A DNA stretch of 64,000 nt from Flemingiibacterium sp045579745 (lineage in GTDB: Bacteria > Bacillota > Clostridia > Oscillospirales > CAG-272), in the NCBI GenBank assembly GCA_045579745.1, contig JAZNMQ010000020.1:4897-68896 (forward strand). Reading direction: 5' to 3'. Both the position numbers and the translations under genes were made by a program. Positions 16,370 through 25,507 of the stretch are shown piece after piece; within the stretch, counting starts at the first letter, position 1, and each line of letters begins with the position of its first letter. The notes beneath the pieces are model-generated. The model made no database searches. It was not told where the DNA came from and saw nothing but the letters and a program-made list of their open reading frames with translations.

Positions 16370-17878
16370 ATGAAGCAGAAAACCTATATTGCAATCGACC
16401 TCAAATCGTTCTATGCTTCGGTTGAGTGCCGAGAGCGCGGGCTCGACCCGCTTAATACCAATCTCGTTGTAGCGGATGAGAGCCGAACAGACAAAACAAT
16501 CTGCCTTGCGGTAACTCCATCGCTGAAATCCTACGGAATTTCCGGCAGAGGCAGACTATTTGAAGTAAAGCAGCGTATCAAGGAAGCAAACGCCGGACGG
16601 CGTCACGATGCGCCGCGGCGGAGGCTTGAGGGCTCATCGCCGTTTTTTTCCGAGCTTCAAGCGAATCCCAATCTTGCGATAGACTTCATTATTGCACCGC
16701 CGCGAATGGCGCACTACATGGAGTACAGCACTCGGATTTATTCCGTATACATGAAATATGTGGCACCGGAGGACATTGTCGTTTACTCAATCGACGAGGT
16801 GTTCATGGATGTCACAAACTATCTTGATACCTATAAGCTTTCGCCGCACGACCTCACTATGAAAATCATCCTCGATGTGCTTGAAACCACGGGAATTACG
16901 GCTACTGCCGGCATAGGAACGAACCTGTTTCTCTGCAAGGTTGCGATGGATATTGTGGCAAAGCATATTCCTGCAGATAAAAATGGGGTGCGCATTGCTC
17001 AGCTTGATGAAATGAAGTTCCGAAGCGAGTTGTGGTCGCATCAACCGCTCACCGATTTTTGGCGAGTTGGCAGAGGCATTGCAAAAAAGCTCGAAGAAAA
17101 TGGAATGTTCACTATGGGCGATGTGGCAAGGATGTCGGTTAATTACGAGGATCTTCTGTACAAGCTATTCGGCAAAAATGCCGAGCTCCTCATTGACCAC
17201 GCGTGGGGATGGGAGCCTTGCACAATTGAAGCAATAAAGGCATACAGACCCGCAACCAACAGTCTTGGCTCCGGGCAGGTTTTGCACTCACCCTATGAAG
17301 CACAAAAGGCTAAGCTTGTGCTCCGAGAAATGACGGATATGCTTGTGCTTGATCTTGTGAGCAGGAGGCTTGTCACAAATCAACTTGTTATCACAATCGG
17401 GTATGATATTGAAAATCTTACCGATCCCGAGCGCAAAAAGAAGTACACGGGTGCCGTCGTAAAGGACCCATACGGGCGGCTGATTCCAAAGCACTCGCAC
17501 GGCACCATAAATATATGCGAGCACACATCCTCTACAAAGAAAATCATGAATGCTATGTCCGAGCTGTATGATAGCATAGTAGATAAAAATCTTCTCATTC
17601 GAAGATTAAACATCTGCGCAAACCATGTCATAGACGAGGAGTCAGCAAAAGCTGAGGGTGACAGCTACGAGCAGCTTGATTTTTTCACCGATTACGCCGC
17701 CCTGCAAGCAAAGCGGCAGGCAGAGCAAGCCGAGCTTGAACGTGAAAGGCGTATGCAGGAGGCTATGATAACCATAAAAGGAAGATTTGGCAAAAACGCG
17801 ATCTTCAAAGGAATGAATCTTGAGGACGGTGCGACGGCAAAAGATCGCAATGGGCAAATTGGCGGTCACAAGGCATAA
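16370..17878 (+). CDS. Y-family DNA polymerase (UmuC/DinB type)
   Basis: 502 residues from the ATG at 16370 (AAAGGA lies 13 bases upstream). Catalytic residues: Asp10 in IAIDLKSFYASVE, and Asp142-Glu143 in YSIDEVFMD. The helix-hairpin-helix region and little finger follow (about 230-420), and QLDFF at 435-439 is a beta-clamp binding motif. The C-terminal tail is charged and helical. It is longer than DinB (about 350 residues) and close to UmuC-like enzymes of Firmicutes. Role: error-prone translesion synthesis, in a cassette with its own repressor and protease. Confidence 0.9.
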   Translation: MKQKTYIAIDLKSFYASVECRERGLDPLNTNLVVADESRTDKTICLAVTPSLKSYGISGRGRLFEVKQRIKEANAGRRHDAPRRRLEGSSPFFSELQANPNLAIDFIIAPPRMAHYMEYSTRIYSVYMKYVAPEDIVVYSIDEVFMDVTNYLDTYKLSPHDLTMKIILDVLETTGITATAGIGTNLFLCKVAMDIVAKHIPADKNGVRIAQLDEMKFRSELWSHQPLTDFWRVGRGIAKKLEENGMFTMGDVARMSVNYEDLLYKLFGKNAELLIDHAWGWEPCTIEAIKAYRPATNSLGSGQVLHSPYEAQKAKLVLREMTDMLVLDLVSRRLVTNQLVITIGYDIENLTDPERKKKYTGAVVKDPYGRLIPKHSHGTINICEHTSSTKKIMNAMSELYDSIVDKNLLIRRLNICANHVIDEESAKAEGDSYEQLDFFTDYAALQAKRQAEQAELERERRMQEAMITIKGRFGKNAIFKGMNLEDGATAKDRNGQIGGHKA

Positions 17879-17934
17879 ATTTCACAAAAAGCAATGAAGC
17901 ATGAGCAAAATAAGATTCGTCAGAGAGGGGTAAA

Positions 17935-18369
17935 ATGAGCAATACAAATGATTACAAGGATATAATAAATCTGCCGCATCATATCTCATCAACCCGACCG
18001 CAGATGCCAATGAAGGACCGTGCGGCACAGTTTTCGCCGTTTGCCGCGCTAAACGGCTACGATGATGCCATTAAGGAAACGGGACGGCTAACCGACCAAA
18101 AGCTTGAGCTTGACGAGGAAGCAATCGCCCTGCTTGACAGAAAGCATGCTTATCTATCAGAGCATATATCAGAGCATCCGACGCTGTCCGTCACATACTT
18201 TCTGCACGACAGCAAAAAGTCCGGCGGAAAATATGTCAGTGTAGTCGGGAAGCTGAAGCAATTCGATGAATATGCTCGATTACTGATTTTTACCGACGGA
18301 AAAAAGATTCCGATGTATGATATCGCGTATATTGAAGGCGAAATTTTCCGAGGTGTGTTTCCCATTTGA
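17935..18369 (+). CDS. YolD-like protein
   Basis: 144 residues. The segment MPMKDRAAQFSPFAALNGYDDA (about 24-45) is the hallmark of the YolD-like family, and the second half is a small beta-barrel-like region. YolD-like genes accompany Y-family polymerases (UvrX/YqjW) in Bacillus and are thought to act as UmuD-like partners. It follows the polymerase by 56 bases and is the last gene of the cassette. Confidence 0.85.
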   Translation: MSNTNDYKDIINLPHHISSTRPQMPMKDRAAQFSPFAALNGYDDAIKETGRLTDQKLELDEEAIALLDRKHAYLSEHISEHPTLSVTYFLHDSKKSGGKYVSVVGKLKQFDEYARLLIFTDGKKIPMYDIAYIEGEIFRGVFPI

Positions 18370-18417
18370 AAATGGAGCGGAAATAAAAAAGTGATGTTGT
18401 GCTATGCGGCACAAATG

Positions 18418-18449
18418 AAAAAATCCAAGTCTTTCGACTTGGATTTTTT
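18418..18449 (+). terminator. Terminator of the polymerase cassette
   Basis: AAAAAATCCAAGTC (18418-18431), loop TTTC, GACTTGGATTTTTT (18436-18449). The stem is perfect and symmetric, with U-tracts in both directions. Confidence 0.9.
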
Positions 18450-18578
18450 GGCAGACACGTACAAAATCGATCCTTCTTTCGTCGCCGGAGGGTAGACTTA
18501 TCCCTTGGCAGTAATGGGAATTGCACTTGACCGCTATCTGCCGGGGTGCTACTCCATGTTTGTAAACGAAGCTATGTA

Positions 18579-19064
18579 TTACTGTTGAGAATAATTAACT
18601 ATCGTTGCTTCGATTTGCTTTTTCCATTCCTTGTTATGAGAAACCACTATAGCAACAGTGGAATTATTGGATGTACGTACAACTATTTGATTTCTATGTG
18701 TTTTTACCGCTTCTATCATGCTTGTCGGTATTATGATTTCTTTTGTTGAAATATTTATTTTGTGGGGATAGAATTCAATACCGTTTTCAGTCAGGAACAT
18801 CCATCCACCGTTTCCGTTGATAGTTGCGCCTCCATCACAAAAGATCTTTCTTTCTTTTGCAATCTCTATACGCTTTTTGTCAAATTTTTTCTCCTGAAAT
18901 TTGATAAAAAGAAACATTAAAAGCGTAAAAAGGAACCCACTGAGAACGCCGGAAATAACTCCAATCCAAAAACTTAACTTCGATAACCCAAAAAGAATCC
19001 CCATTGGGGCTCCGAAGAGGACTGTTGTAAGAAAATACTCTTTTATTCCGTTTTTGTATGTCAT
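18579..19064 (-). CDS. Membrane protein with a C-terminal PH/GRAM-like domain
   Basis: 161 residues. Two hydrophobic segments (about 11-28 and 33-54) are followed by a basic linker and a beta-rich domain of about 90 residues (GWMFLTENGIEFYPHKINI...IIIPTSMIEAV), which has the look of bacterial PH/GRAM-like domains. GGGGG precedes the start. No close functional link to neighbours is visible. Confidence 0.6.
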   Translation of the reverse strand: MTYKNGIKEYFLTTVLFGAPMGILFGLSKLSFWIGVISGVLSGFLFTLLMFLFIKFQEKKFDKKRIEIAKERKIFCDGGATINGNGGWMFLTENGIEFYPHKINISTKEIIIPTSMIEAVKTHRNQIVVRTSNNSTVAIVVSHNKEWKKQIEATIVNYSQQ

Positions 19065-19160
19065 ATTTACCCCCGAAAGTTTTTTATAATTATATCACAA
19101 ATTTATGTTTTGTCAAGCATTTTGGTAGTTCGAATCCTTCGACTCGAAGAAAAGCTACCT

Positions 19161-19253
19161 TACTTCTTCACTATTCACTATTACTTATTACCTTCCAAAA
19201 AATCCGTACACGCCGATTTAGTGAAAAGTGAAGAGTGAAAAGTGAAAAAGTAA
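19161..19253. repeat. Degenerate inverted-repeat element (TTCACT/AGTGAA type)
   Basis: The left part (19161-19190) is rich in TTCACTATTCACTATT and the right part (19220-19253) in AGTGAAAAGTGAAGAGTGAA, making an imperfect inverted repeat. Between them AAAAAATCCGTACACG (19196-19211) is fully complementary to the tail of the downstream terminator (19270-19285). It looks like a decayed MITE-like insertion next to the tRNA gene. Confidence 0.5.
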
Positions 19254-19285
19254 AAAATCCGCACACTCGCGTGTACGGATTTTTT
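19252..19285 (-). terminator. Terminator of tRNA-Trp
   Basis: AAAAAATCCG-CACAC (19252 onward) pairs with GTGT-A-CGGATTTTTT ending at 19285, directly abutting the CCA end of the tRNA. U-run on the minus strand. Confidence 0.85.
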
Positions 19286-19361
19286 TGGCAGGGGCACAAA
19301 GGCTCGAACTCTGGACACGCGGTTTTGGAGACCGCTGCTCTACCAACTGAGCTATACCCCT
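19286..19361 (-). tRNA. tRNA-Trp (anticodon CCA)
   Basis: 76 bases on the minus strand with encoded CCA. The acceptor AGGGGTA pairs with TGCCCCT (one G-U); discriminator G73; anticodon loop CTCCAAA gives anticodon CCA; T-loop TTCGAGC. All arms fold normally. Confidence 0.95.
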
Positions 19362-19378
19362 TTGTTTTTAACAGATAT

Positions 19379-19407
19379 ATAATATCACATTATTAGACGT
19401 CTGTCAA
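19379..19407 (-). promoter_or_regulatory. Promoter of tRNA-Trp
   Basis: Minus strand TTGACA (19407-19402), 17 bases, TATTAT (19384-19379), about 12 bases before the mature 5' end. Confidence 0.75.
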
Positions 19408-19464
19408 GGGATTTAGCAAAAATAATTATGATTTAGCCAAAAATTATTATAATCGAATGATTAA

Positions 19465-20094
19465 TTACTGCTCCGCGAACAGTTCGGGATGGGCAGACAG
19501 CCGATCGGCTTCTGTAATTTGGCGTATTACGCGGCACGGATTGCCGACAGCAAGGCTCATCGGAGGTATGTCCTTTGTAACAACGGAGCCTGCTCCGATT
19601 ACACTTCCCTCTCCGATCGTAACTCCGCCGATTATCGTAACACTCGCAGCTATCCAACAGTTATCGCCAATTGTAATAGGCGCCGTGTACTCAAGATTCG
19701 TTACCGAACCCGGTTTTTCATTAAAGAACGAATTTCTGTCAAGATAATGAAGCGGATGCACGGCTGTCAGCAGAGATACATTTGGACCTATGAACACGGA
19801 TTTTCCGATTGTAACCTTGCCCTCGTCAAGCACAGTAAAATTATAATTCGCAAAGCTGTCATCTCCGATTTCGAGATTAACTCCGCAGTCGATATAGATG
19901 GGCCCCTGAAGATAGACATTCTTGCCGTGATTCGGGAGAAGCTCGTCAAGAATCTCCTCTCGCTTCTGCACCTCGGTGTCGAATGTATCATTATAAAGCT
20001 TGCAAAGACGATGCGCCTTTGTACGCTCATCGGGCATTCCCTCGGAAAACGGATCGTAGATAAATCCTCTCGCCGCTTTTTCTCGCTCTGTCAT
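19465..20094 (-). CDS. Maltose/galactoside O-acetyltransferase family protein
   Basis: 209 residues. The N-terminal 'Mac' domain (REKAARGFIYDPF...) and a left-handed beta-helix of hexapeptide repeats (GDDSFANYNF, IGDNCWIAASVTI, IGEGSVIGAGSVV) are clear. The catalytic His lies in VHPLHYLDR. Enzymes of this family acetylate sugars such as maltose, glucose or galactosides using acetyl-CoA. AAAGGATG lies upstream. Monocistronic. Confidence 0.9.
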   Translation of the reverse strand: MTEREKAARGFIYDPFSEGMPDERTKAHRLCKLYNDTFDTEVQKREEILDELLPNHGKNVYLQGPIYIDCGVNLEIGDDSFANYNFTVLDEGKVTIGKSVFIGPNVSLLTAVHPLHYLDRNSFFNEKPGSVTNLEYTAPITIGDNCWIAASVTIIGGVTIGEGSVIGAGSVVTKDIPPMSLAVGNPCRVIRQITEADRLSAHPELFAEQ

Positions 20095-20146
20095 GTTTTT
20101 GCATCCTTTCTGTATAAAATAATATTTTATATGAATATTACCAAAT

Positions 20147-20172
20147 GAGGCTGCCGGTTTTACGACAGCCTC
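20147..20172 (-). terminator. Hairpin after pfkA
   Basis: GAGGCTG (20147-20153) and CAGCCTC (20166-20172) form a 7-bp GC-rich stem about 12 bases after the pfkA stop. There is no U-tract of note, so termination is likely but weak. Confidence 0.5.
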
Positions 20173-20184
20173 GAATTATTGAAT

Positions 20185-21252
20185 TCAGTTCTTTGCGAGT
20201 GTCTTTGCAACATCCATGAGATCAGCAAGATTCCTTGCCTTTTCATCGCATGTAGCCTTCATCTTCTCAATCTGCTCAGGTGTGAATTTGTTAAGGTCGC
20301 CGTCCTTAAGCTTGTTCTTGTACATACGGTCGAGCACAAGCGCATATCCGATTTCAGTCGCAACGATCTTGCCGTTGTTAAGACAAACTACAAGGTCAGA
20401 CTTTCCATCAAGAATAAGGTCAACCGCATAGTCGCCCATACGCGATGCGATCAGTCTGTCGCGAAGAGTGGGAGAGCCGCCGCGCACCATATGCGCAAGA
20501 CGGATAAATCTTGTGCCAATACCGGTTTCCTTTTCAATATTCTTCGCAAGCTGCTCGTTGTAGTCGCCGCCAAGGCCCTCGGAAACCACAATAAGGAAGC
20601 TTCTCTGGCCCTTTGCACGAAGCGCCTTAATATTTTCGATGCAAGCCTTTTCGTCAAATGGGAGTTCCTTAATGCCGATAGCATCTGCACCACAGCTGAT
20701 ACCGCATTCAAGCGCGATATATCCTGCGTCGCGTCCCATAACCTCGATAACCTCGATACGGGCATGTGATTCGCATGTATCACGAAGGCGGTCAGCCGCC
20801 TCAAGGACGGAATTCATAGCAGTATCAAATCCGATCGAGTATTCGGTCGAGGTGATATCGTTGTCAATAGTACCGGGGATTCCAATGGTCGGAATTCCAT
20901 GCTCAGAAAGGTCGGTAGCACCGCGGAATGTTCCATCGCCGCCGATAGCAACAATTCCGTCAATTCCGTTATCCTTGCAGGTTTTTACAGCCTTAGCCAT
21001 ACCTTCCTCGGTTGCGAATTCATCGCAGCGATCGGAATAGAGAAAGGTTCCGCCGATTCCGGCAATATTTTTTACATCTGCAGGAGTAATGGTTTTGATC
21101 TCGCCGCTTATAAGTCCGGTATATCCCTTAGCAATACCAACAACCTCAACACCGCGTGCAAGTGCCGAAAGAACTACAGCACGCAGAGCCGCATTCATAC
21201 CGGGAGCATCTCCGCCGGAGGTCAGTACACCGATTTTTCTGAAGTTTGCCAT
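20185..21252 (-). CDS. pfkA: 6-phosphofructokinase (ATP type)
   Basis: 355 residues from the ATG at 21252, preceded by AAAGGATG; the ORF-extending codons upstream lack a site. GVLTSGGDAPGMNA starts the ATP-binding half, GGDGTFRGA carries the Gly typical of ATP-dependent rather than pyrophosphate-dependent enzymes, and PGTIDNDI is the substrate loop with the catalytic Asp. It is about 35 residues longer than the E. coli enzyme. It phosphorylates fructose 6-phosphate in glycolysis. Monocistronic. Confidence 0.93.
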   Translation of the reverse strand: MANFRKIGVLTSGGDAPGMNAALRAVVLSALARGVEVVGIAKGYTGLISGEIKTITPADVKNIAGIGGTFLYSDRCDEFATEEGMAKAVKTCKDNGIDGIVAIGGDGTFRGATDLSEHGIPTIGIPGTIDNDITSTEYSIGFDTAMNSVLEAADRLRDTCESHARIEVIEVMGRDAGYIALECGISCGADAIGIKELPFDEKACIENIKALRAKGQRSFLIVVSEGLGGDYNEQLAKNIEKETGIGTRFIRLAHMVRGGSPTLRDRLIASRMGDYAVDLILDGKSDLVVCLNNGKIVATEIGYALVLDRMYKNKLKDGDLNKFTPEQIEKMKATCDEKARNLADLMDVAKTLAKN

Positions 21253-21368
21253 ATTTAAATCATCCTTTATCAAAAAATTCTTGATTGCAGTCATTACAAA
21301 TTATTCTTAACAGAAATCAAATGATTAAGCATATAAAATACACTCTGTATCAAAATCTGTCAGACTAT

Positions 21369-21397
21369 ATTTTACCTCTTTGACAGCAAATTGTCAA
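21369..21397 (-). promoter_or_regulatory. Promoter of pfkA
   Basis: Minus strand TTGACA (21397-21392), 17 bases, TAAAAT (21374-21369). An exact inverted TTGACA-N6-TGTCAA (21380-21397) overlaps the -35, a possible operator. Confidence 0.65.
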
Positions 21398-21437
21398 GGT
21401 TAAATTTAAAATTATAGGGAATATTTTTCAAAATCTC

Positions 21438-21466
21438 TTGAAAATACGCAATAAATAAGCTATAAT
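21438..21466 (+). promoter_or_regulatory. Promoter of the CorC-like / esterase operon
   Basis: TTGAAA (21438-21443), 17 bases, TATAAT (21461-21466). Confidence 0.7.
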
Positions 21467-21501
21467 TATATTAATTACATTTTTTGGAGATTATTGTTTT
21501 T

Positions 21502-22776
21502 ATGTTAGACAGCGACAATTTAAGCATGATAATTGCAATGCTAATCCTTGTGGCATTATCAGCTATGTTTTCCGCAACCGAAACCGCATTCAGCACATTT
21601 AACCGTGTGAGAATCAAAAATATGGCAGCCGACGGAAACAAGCGCGCAGAGCTTGTTTTAAAACTGTCCGGCGATTTCGATTCTCTTATCACGACGATTC
21701 TTGTCGGAAATAACATCGTAAATATCGCATTGACCGCAATCGCGACTGTTATGTTCGTAAATATATTCAAAGAAAGCGGTGCTGTGATTTCAACGGTGTT
21801 CACAACCGTTGTCGTTCTGGTTTTCGGCGAGGTGTCGCCTAAAAGCATAGCAAAGGAATCTCCGGACAGCTTCGTTCTGACCATCGCACCTGTATTTCGT
21901 GTATTAATATACATTTTTTTGCCGATCACCTTCCTTTTCCGCGGTCTGAAAAAGCTGCTTGCCAAGCTTTTCAAATTAAACAAAAGCGACGCTATGACCG
22001 AAGATGAGCTTATTACAATAGTTGACGAGGCGCAGGAGGACGGCGGCATCAACGAAACCGAGGGTGAGCTGATACGCTCGGTTATCGAGTTTGACGATGC
22101 AGAGGTTGCAGATATCATCACACCGCGAGTTGATGTTGTTGCAATCGAAAAGGACATGAGCGTTGATGAAATAACCGATTTATTTTACCGTACGGGCTTT
22201 TCAAGGCTTCCCGTTTACGATGAAACCATCGACAACATAATCGGAATACTGCACGAAAAGGAATTCTACTATTTTTGCAGAATGCGGAATAAAGACATCA
22301 GTTCCGTTATGTCAAAGCCGTTCCGTGTTCCCTGCCACATGAAAATCTCAAAGCTTCTGTCATCCTTCCAAAAAGCGAAAACGCATATGGCGATAGTGCT
22401 TGACGATTACGGCGGAATGTTGGGCGTAGTTACTCTTGAGGATGTAATAGAGGAGCTCGTCGGAGATATTTGGGATGAGCATGACGAGGTCGTCGAGCTT
22501 TTTGAAGCTCACGCAGACGGAAGCGTCACCGTTTCGGGAGATGCGCGTCCTATCGATGTTTTCGATCATTTCGAAACCGAGCCGGAGGATGAGGATTCGC
22601 TTCCGCAAACGGTCAGCGGTTGGGTAACGATGAAGCTTGAGAAATTCCCTGAGGTTGGCGCCGCCTTCGATGAAGGTGTGCTTCACATAGAGGTCGTAAA
22701 AACCGCAGATAAGCTTGTCGAAAAAATACATGTTTCCAAAATTGATGTTGAGGAGCAAGAATTGGAGGAAAATTAA
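21502..22776 (+). CDS. HlyC/CorC-family transporter (DUF21-CBS-CorC_HlyC)
   Basis: 424 residues from the ATG at 21502, 12 bases after GGAG; a TTG at 21484 is less likely. Residues 1-180 are the DUF21 membrane domain (FSATETAFS, NNIVNIA), followed by two CBS domains (about 200-320, with ITPRVDVV and DDYGGMLGVVTLEDVIEELVG) and a small C-terminal domain. Members are linked to magnesium/cobalt export or ion homeostasis. It overlaps the next gene by one base (TAATG). Confidence 0.9.
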   Translation: MLDSDNLSMIIAMLILVALSAMFSATETAFSTFNRVRIKNMAADGNKRAELVLKLSGDFDSLITTILVGNNIVNIALTAIATVMFVNIFKESGAVISTVFTTVVVLVFGEVSPKSIAKESPDSFVLTIAPVFRVLIYIFLPITFLFRGLKKLLAKLFKLNKSDAMTEDELITIVDEAQEDGGINETEGELIRSVIEFDDAEVADIITPRVDVVAIEKDMSVDEITDLFYRTGFSRLPVYDETIDNIIGILHEKEFYYFCRMRNKDISSVMSKPFRVPCHMKISKLLSSFQKAKTHMAIVLDDYGGMLGVVTLEDVIEELVGDIWDEHDEVVELFEAHADGSVTVSGDARPIDVFDHFETEPEDEDSLPQTVSGWVTMKLEKFPEVGAAFDEGVLHIEVVKTADKLVEKIHVSKIDVEEQELEEN

Positions 22777-23783
22777 TGAACATGAACATGAAAAAATATA
22801 TCACGCTAAAGGATGCAAAAAAGAATATATGCGGCCGTACAGTATATACCGAGAACGGCGCAATCTCGCTTAGCTGGAGCCTGAGCGGCTTTGAGATGAA
22901 TATTCGTGCGCAAAGAGCTGTTATCCACTTTGTTCCCGATTACAAGGACGAGCAGCCGGTATATCTCCAGCTCACTCTTGATGGCAGAAAGACCAAATAC
23001 GGTTTTTCAACCGGCAAGGAAAAGATCGTTATCGAGGATCTTGGCGGTGAAGCTCATACAATCAAGCTTACAAAGCTTTCCGAGGGTCCGATGCCGATAA
23101 GCGTTGCCGCAATCGAGCTTTTCGGCGACGACTGCGATGTACTTGATCCGCCTGCTCCGTCCGAGCTTCGCATTGAATTTATAGGAGATTCCATCACATG
23201 CGGAGTCGGTGCTTACACCGACAGCACGATAAACGAAAACAATTATTACGAGGAGGACGCAACCAAATCGTACGCGGGAATTACTGCCGAGATGCTCAAC
23301 GCCGACGCACGCTTTATCGCTGTTTCAGGTCAGGGCATAATCAATAACTGGGCTGGACTTGAGGGTGTGCGAATCCCTTCATTTTTTGAGTTTAAGCTTC
23401 GCACCAACCGCGAGCAGTATGATTTCAGCGAATGGACTCCCACGGTTGTGGTTATCAACGCAGGAACTAACGACAGCAGCGGCCGCGCGCCTGCGGATGT
23501 GTTCATAAAGGGTGCTGATAAATTCCTTGACCGCGTCAGAGAGGTGTATCCTGACGCGTATATAATCTGGTTCTACGGCTTGATGGGCAAGCCGTACGAT
23601 GCCGTTCTTTCCGAGCTTTTCGAAAAGCGTCGCGAATCGGATAACAAGCTGAGCTATATTCCAGTCGAATCGATTTACTCACATCCAGAGGAGATCGGCT
23701 GCATGGGACATCCTAATTTGAACGGAGCACTTCGCGGTGCAAAGGTGCTCACCGAGGCAATACGCGAAATTCTGAAGATCTGA
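22776..23783 (+). CDS. SGNH/GDSL esterase, carbohydrate esterase family 2-like
   Basis: 335 residues. An N-terminal beta-sandwich (about 10-115) is followed by an SGNH domain: IGDSITCGVG (nucleophile Ser), GQG and GTNDSSG blocks, and GHPNLNGA with the His. This two-part layout matches CE2 acetyl esterases that remove acetyl groups from plant glycans. There is no signal peptide, so it would act in the cytoplasm. Translation is coupled to the CorC-like gene by TAATG overlap, which looks like operon packing rather than shared function. Confidence 0.8.
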   Translation: MNMNMKKYITLKDAKKNICGRTVYTENGAISLSWSLSGFEMNIRAQRAVIHFVPDYKDEQPVYLQLTLDGRKTKYGFSTGKEKIVIEDLGGEAHTIKLTKLSEGPMPISVAAIELFGDDCDVLDPPAPSELRIEFIGDSITCGVGAYTDSTINENNYYEEDATKSYAGITAEMLNADARFIAVSGQGIINNWAGLEGVRIPSFFEFKLRTNREQYDFSEWTPTVVVINAGTNDSSGRAPADVFIKGADKFLDRVREVYPDAYIIWFYGLMGKPYDAVLSELFEKRRESDNKLSYIPVESIYSHPEEIGCMGHPNLNGALRGAKVLTEAIREILKI

Positions 23784-23970
23784 AACCGCCATCGGAAAGC
23801 CCGTTTTTCGGCATGACTGTCATATCTGTCAGGGCGATTGCAATCCACTAATCCGCAGGCTGAAAAAGCATCGGGCTAAAAAGATTTACAAAAAGTTCAA
23901 TCTGTCGTAAGCCTTACAAAATTTGTTGAGAGTACAATTATAGTATTGAAATAATTACAGAGAGGTCAAA

Positions 23971-24843
23971 ATGTTCGGATACATAAGACCGGTCATCCCC
24001 GAGTTAAAGGTAAAGGAATATGAGCTTTATCGCGCGGTTTACTGCGGTCTGTGCGAGGTAATGGGCAAAAGCACCTCATGCGCCTCCCGTCTTAGTCTGA
24101 GCTATGATTTTGTCTTTTTAGCAATTGTTCGCATGGCACTTGCAGGCGAGGTCGGCGAAATACAAAAGCATCGCTGCCTTGCTCATCCAACAAAAAAGAG
24201 GTCTGTTCTCGTGGGCGCAGGTCAGCTTGACTACTGCGCAAGGCTTAGTGCTGTACTGACATATCACAAGCTTATTGATGATATTTCGGATAGCAAGGGA
24301 ATAAAAAAGCTTTCGGCGATGCTTCTTCGCCCGTTTGCTTCGCATATGAGAAAAAAAGCTGGGCTTGGCGAGCATCCGGAGGATATAATCAAGCAAAAGC
24401 TTGGTGAGCTCGCGGAGCTTGAGCGCGAGGGATGCGCCTCACTTGACCGCGCGGCAGAGCCGTTTGGCGAGCTTATGGCTGCAGTCTGCGCCTTCGGATT
24501 CGAGGATGGCAGCACCGAGTACCGTATAGCGTGCGAAATCGGCAGACATGTGGGTCGCTTCATCTATATTATTGACGCGATGGATGACCTTGCTGATGAC
24601 ATTCGCGACGGCAGCTATAATCCTATTGTCCGCATGTACGGAAAAGAGGATGCAATCAGCAAATTCAAATCCGATGCGCCTCGCTTTGAGCGTGCGCTCA
24701 CAATGGAGCTTGTAGGAATCGAGCGTGCCATTGAGCTGATTGAATTTGAAAAGGTTCCCGAATACGGGAGCATTATAAAAAATATTATTTATCTCGGACT
24801 GCCCGAGCTTGTTGAAAAAATCACGAAAAAGATTTCGGTATAA
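23971..24843 (+). CDS. DUF5685-like all-helical protein
   Basis: 290 residues, helical throughout. Conserved-looking features: CGLC at 25-28 with Cys37 and Cys69, DDISD at 103-107, and DAMDDLADD at 202-210. Two Asp-rich motifs on helices recall class I prenyltransferase/terpene synthase folds, but no confident assignment is possible. A J-domain gene follows 48 bases downstream, a pairing that I recall for DUF5685 proteins in Clostridia. Function unknown. Confidence 0.65.
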   Translation: MFGYIRPVIPELKVKEYELYRAVYCGLCEVMGKSTSCASRLSLSYDFVFLAIVRMALAGEVGEIQKHRCLAHPTKKRSVLVGAGQLDYCARLSAVLTYHKLIDDISDSKGIKKLSAMLLRPFASHMRKKAGLGEHPEDIIKQKLGELAELEREGCASLDRAAEPFGELMAAVCAFGFEDGSTEYRIACEIGRHVGRFIYIIDAMDDLADDIRDGSYNPIVRMYGKEDAISKFKSDAPRFERALTMELVGIERAIELIEFEKVPEYGSIIKNIIYLGLPELVEKITKKISV

Positions 24844-24891
24844 TAAAACAATCTCAAATATGAGCAGTACGGCGATTGGAGAAATTATTTT

Positions 24892-25497
24892 ATGAACGAC
24901 CCTTACAAGGTGCTCGGTGTATCAAGCACCGCCACTGACGAAGAAATCAAAAAAGCATATCGTGAGCTTGCCCGCAAATATCATCCCGACAACTATGTAA
25001 ACAACCCTCTTGCCGACCTTGTCGAGGAAAAGATGAAGGATATCAACGAGGCATATGACCAGATTCAAAAGGAACGCGCCTCCGGACAATCCCAAAGAAC
25101 GGGCGGCGGCTCTTATTCATCCGGTACACGGGGAGATTATTCTCACATACGGGAGCTCATAAACTCCCGACGCTATTCCGAGGCGGAGCTCATTCTCGAC
25201 GCTGTCGGTCCTCAAAGCAGAAATGCCGAATGGAACTTCCTGAAGGGATGCGTACTCATTCAGCGCGGATGGTATTTCGATGCGCAGAAATATCTTGAAA
25301 CCGCATGCTATCTCGACCCTACCAACAATGAATACCGCACTACCCTCGAGCGAATCCGCACGAACACTCAGAATTTCGGCGGCGGCTATCGTACCGCGCA
25401 GAACGTCGGACGCTCGCCCTGCGATATTTGTACGGGGCTTATTTGCGCTGACTGCCTTTGCGAATGCTGCGGCGGCGATTTGATATCATGTTGCTAA
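24892..25497 (+). CDS. J-domain protein with TPR-like middle and Cys-rich tail
   Basis: 201 residues. The J domain covers 1-65 with HPD at 31-33. A Gly/Ser linker is followed by two helix pairs like TPR units (about 80-155). The last 25 residues hold nine Cys (177, 180, 185, 188, 190, 192, 193, 200, 201), a possible metal or zinc-binding tail that is not part of canonical DnaJ. It would stimulate DnaK ATPase on a specific client set. Partners may be the neighbouring DUF5685 protein. Confidence 0.8.
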   Translation: MNDPYKVLGVSSTATDEEIKKAYRELARKYHPDNYVNNPLADLVEEKMKDINEAYDQIQKERASGQSQRTGGGSYSSGTRGDYSHIRELINSRRYSEAELILDAVGPQSRNAEWNFLKGCVLIQRGWYFDAQKYLETACYLDPTNNEYRTTLERIRTNTQNFGGGYRTAQNVGRSPCDICTGLICADCLCECCGGDLISCC

Positions 25498-25507
25498 AGG
25501 TAATGAT

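Noticed and set aside
18450..18578. Possible small RNA between the YolD terminator and the membrane protein gene
   Set aside because: Some GC-rich segments but no promoter-terminator pair or known RNA core.
21471..22157. 228-residue Ser/Ile-rich open frame antisense to the CorC-like gene
   Set aside because: Low-complexity shadow frame without a start signal.
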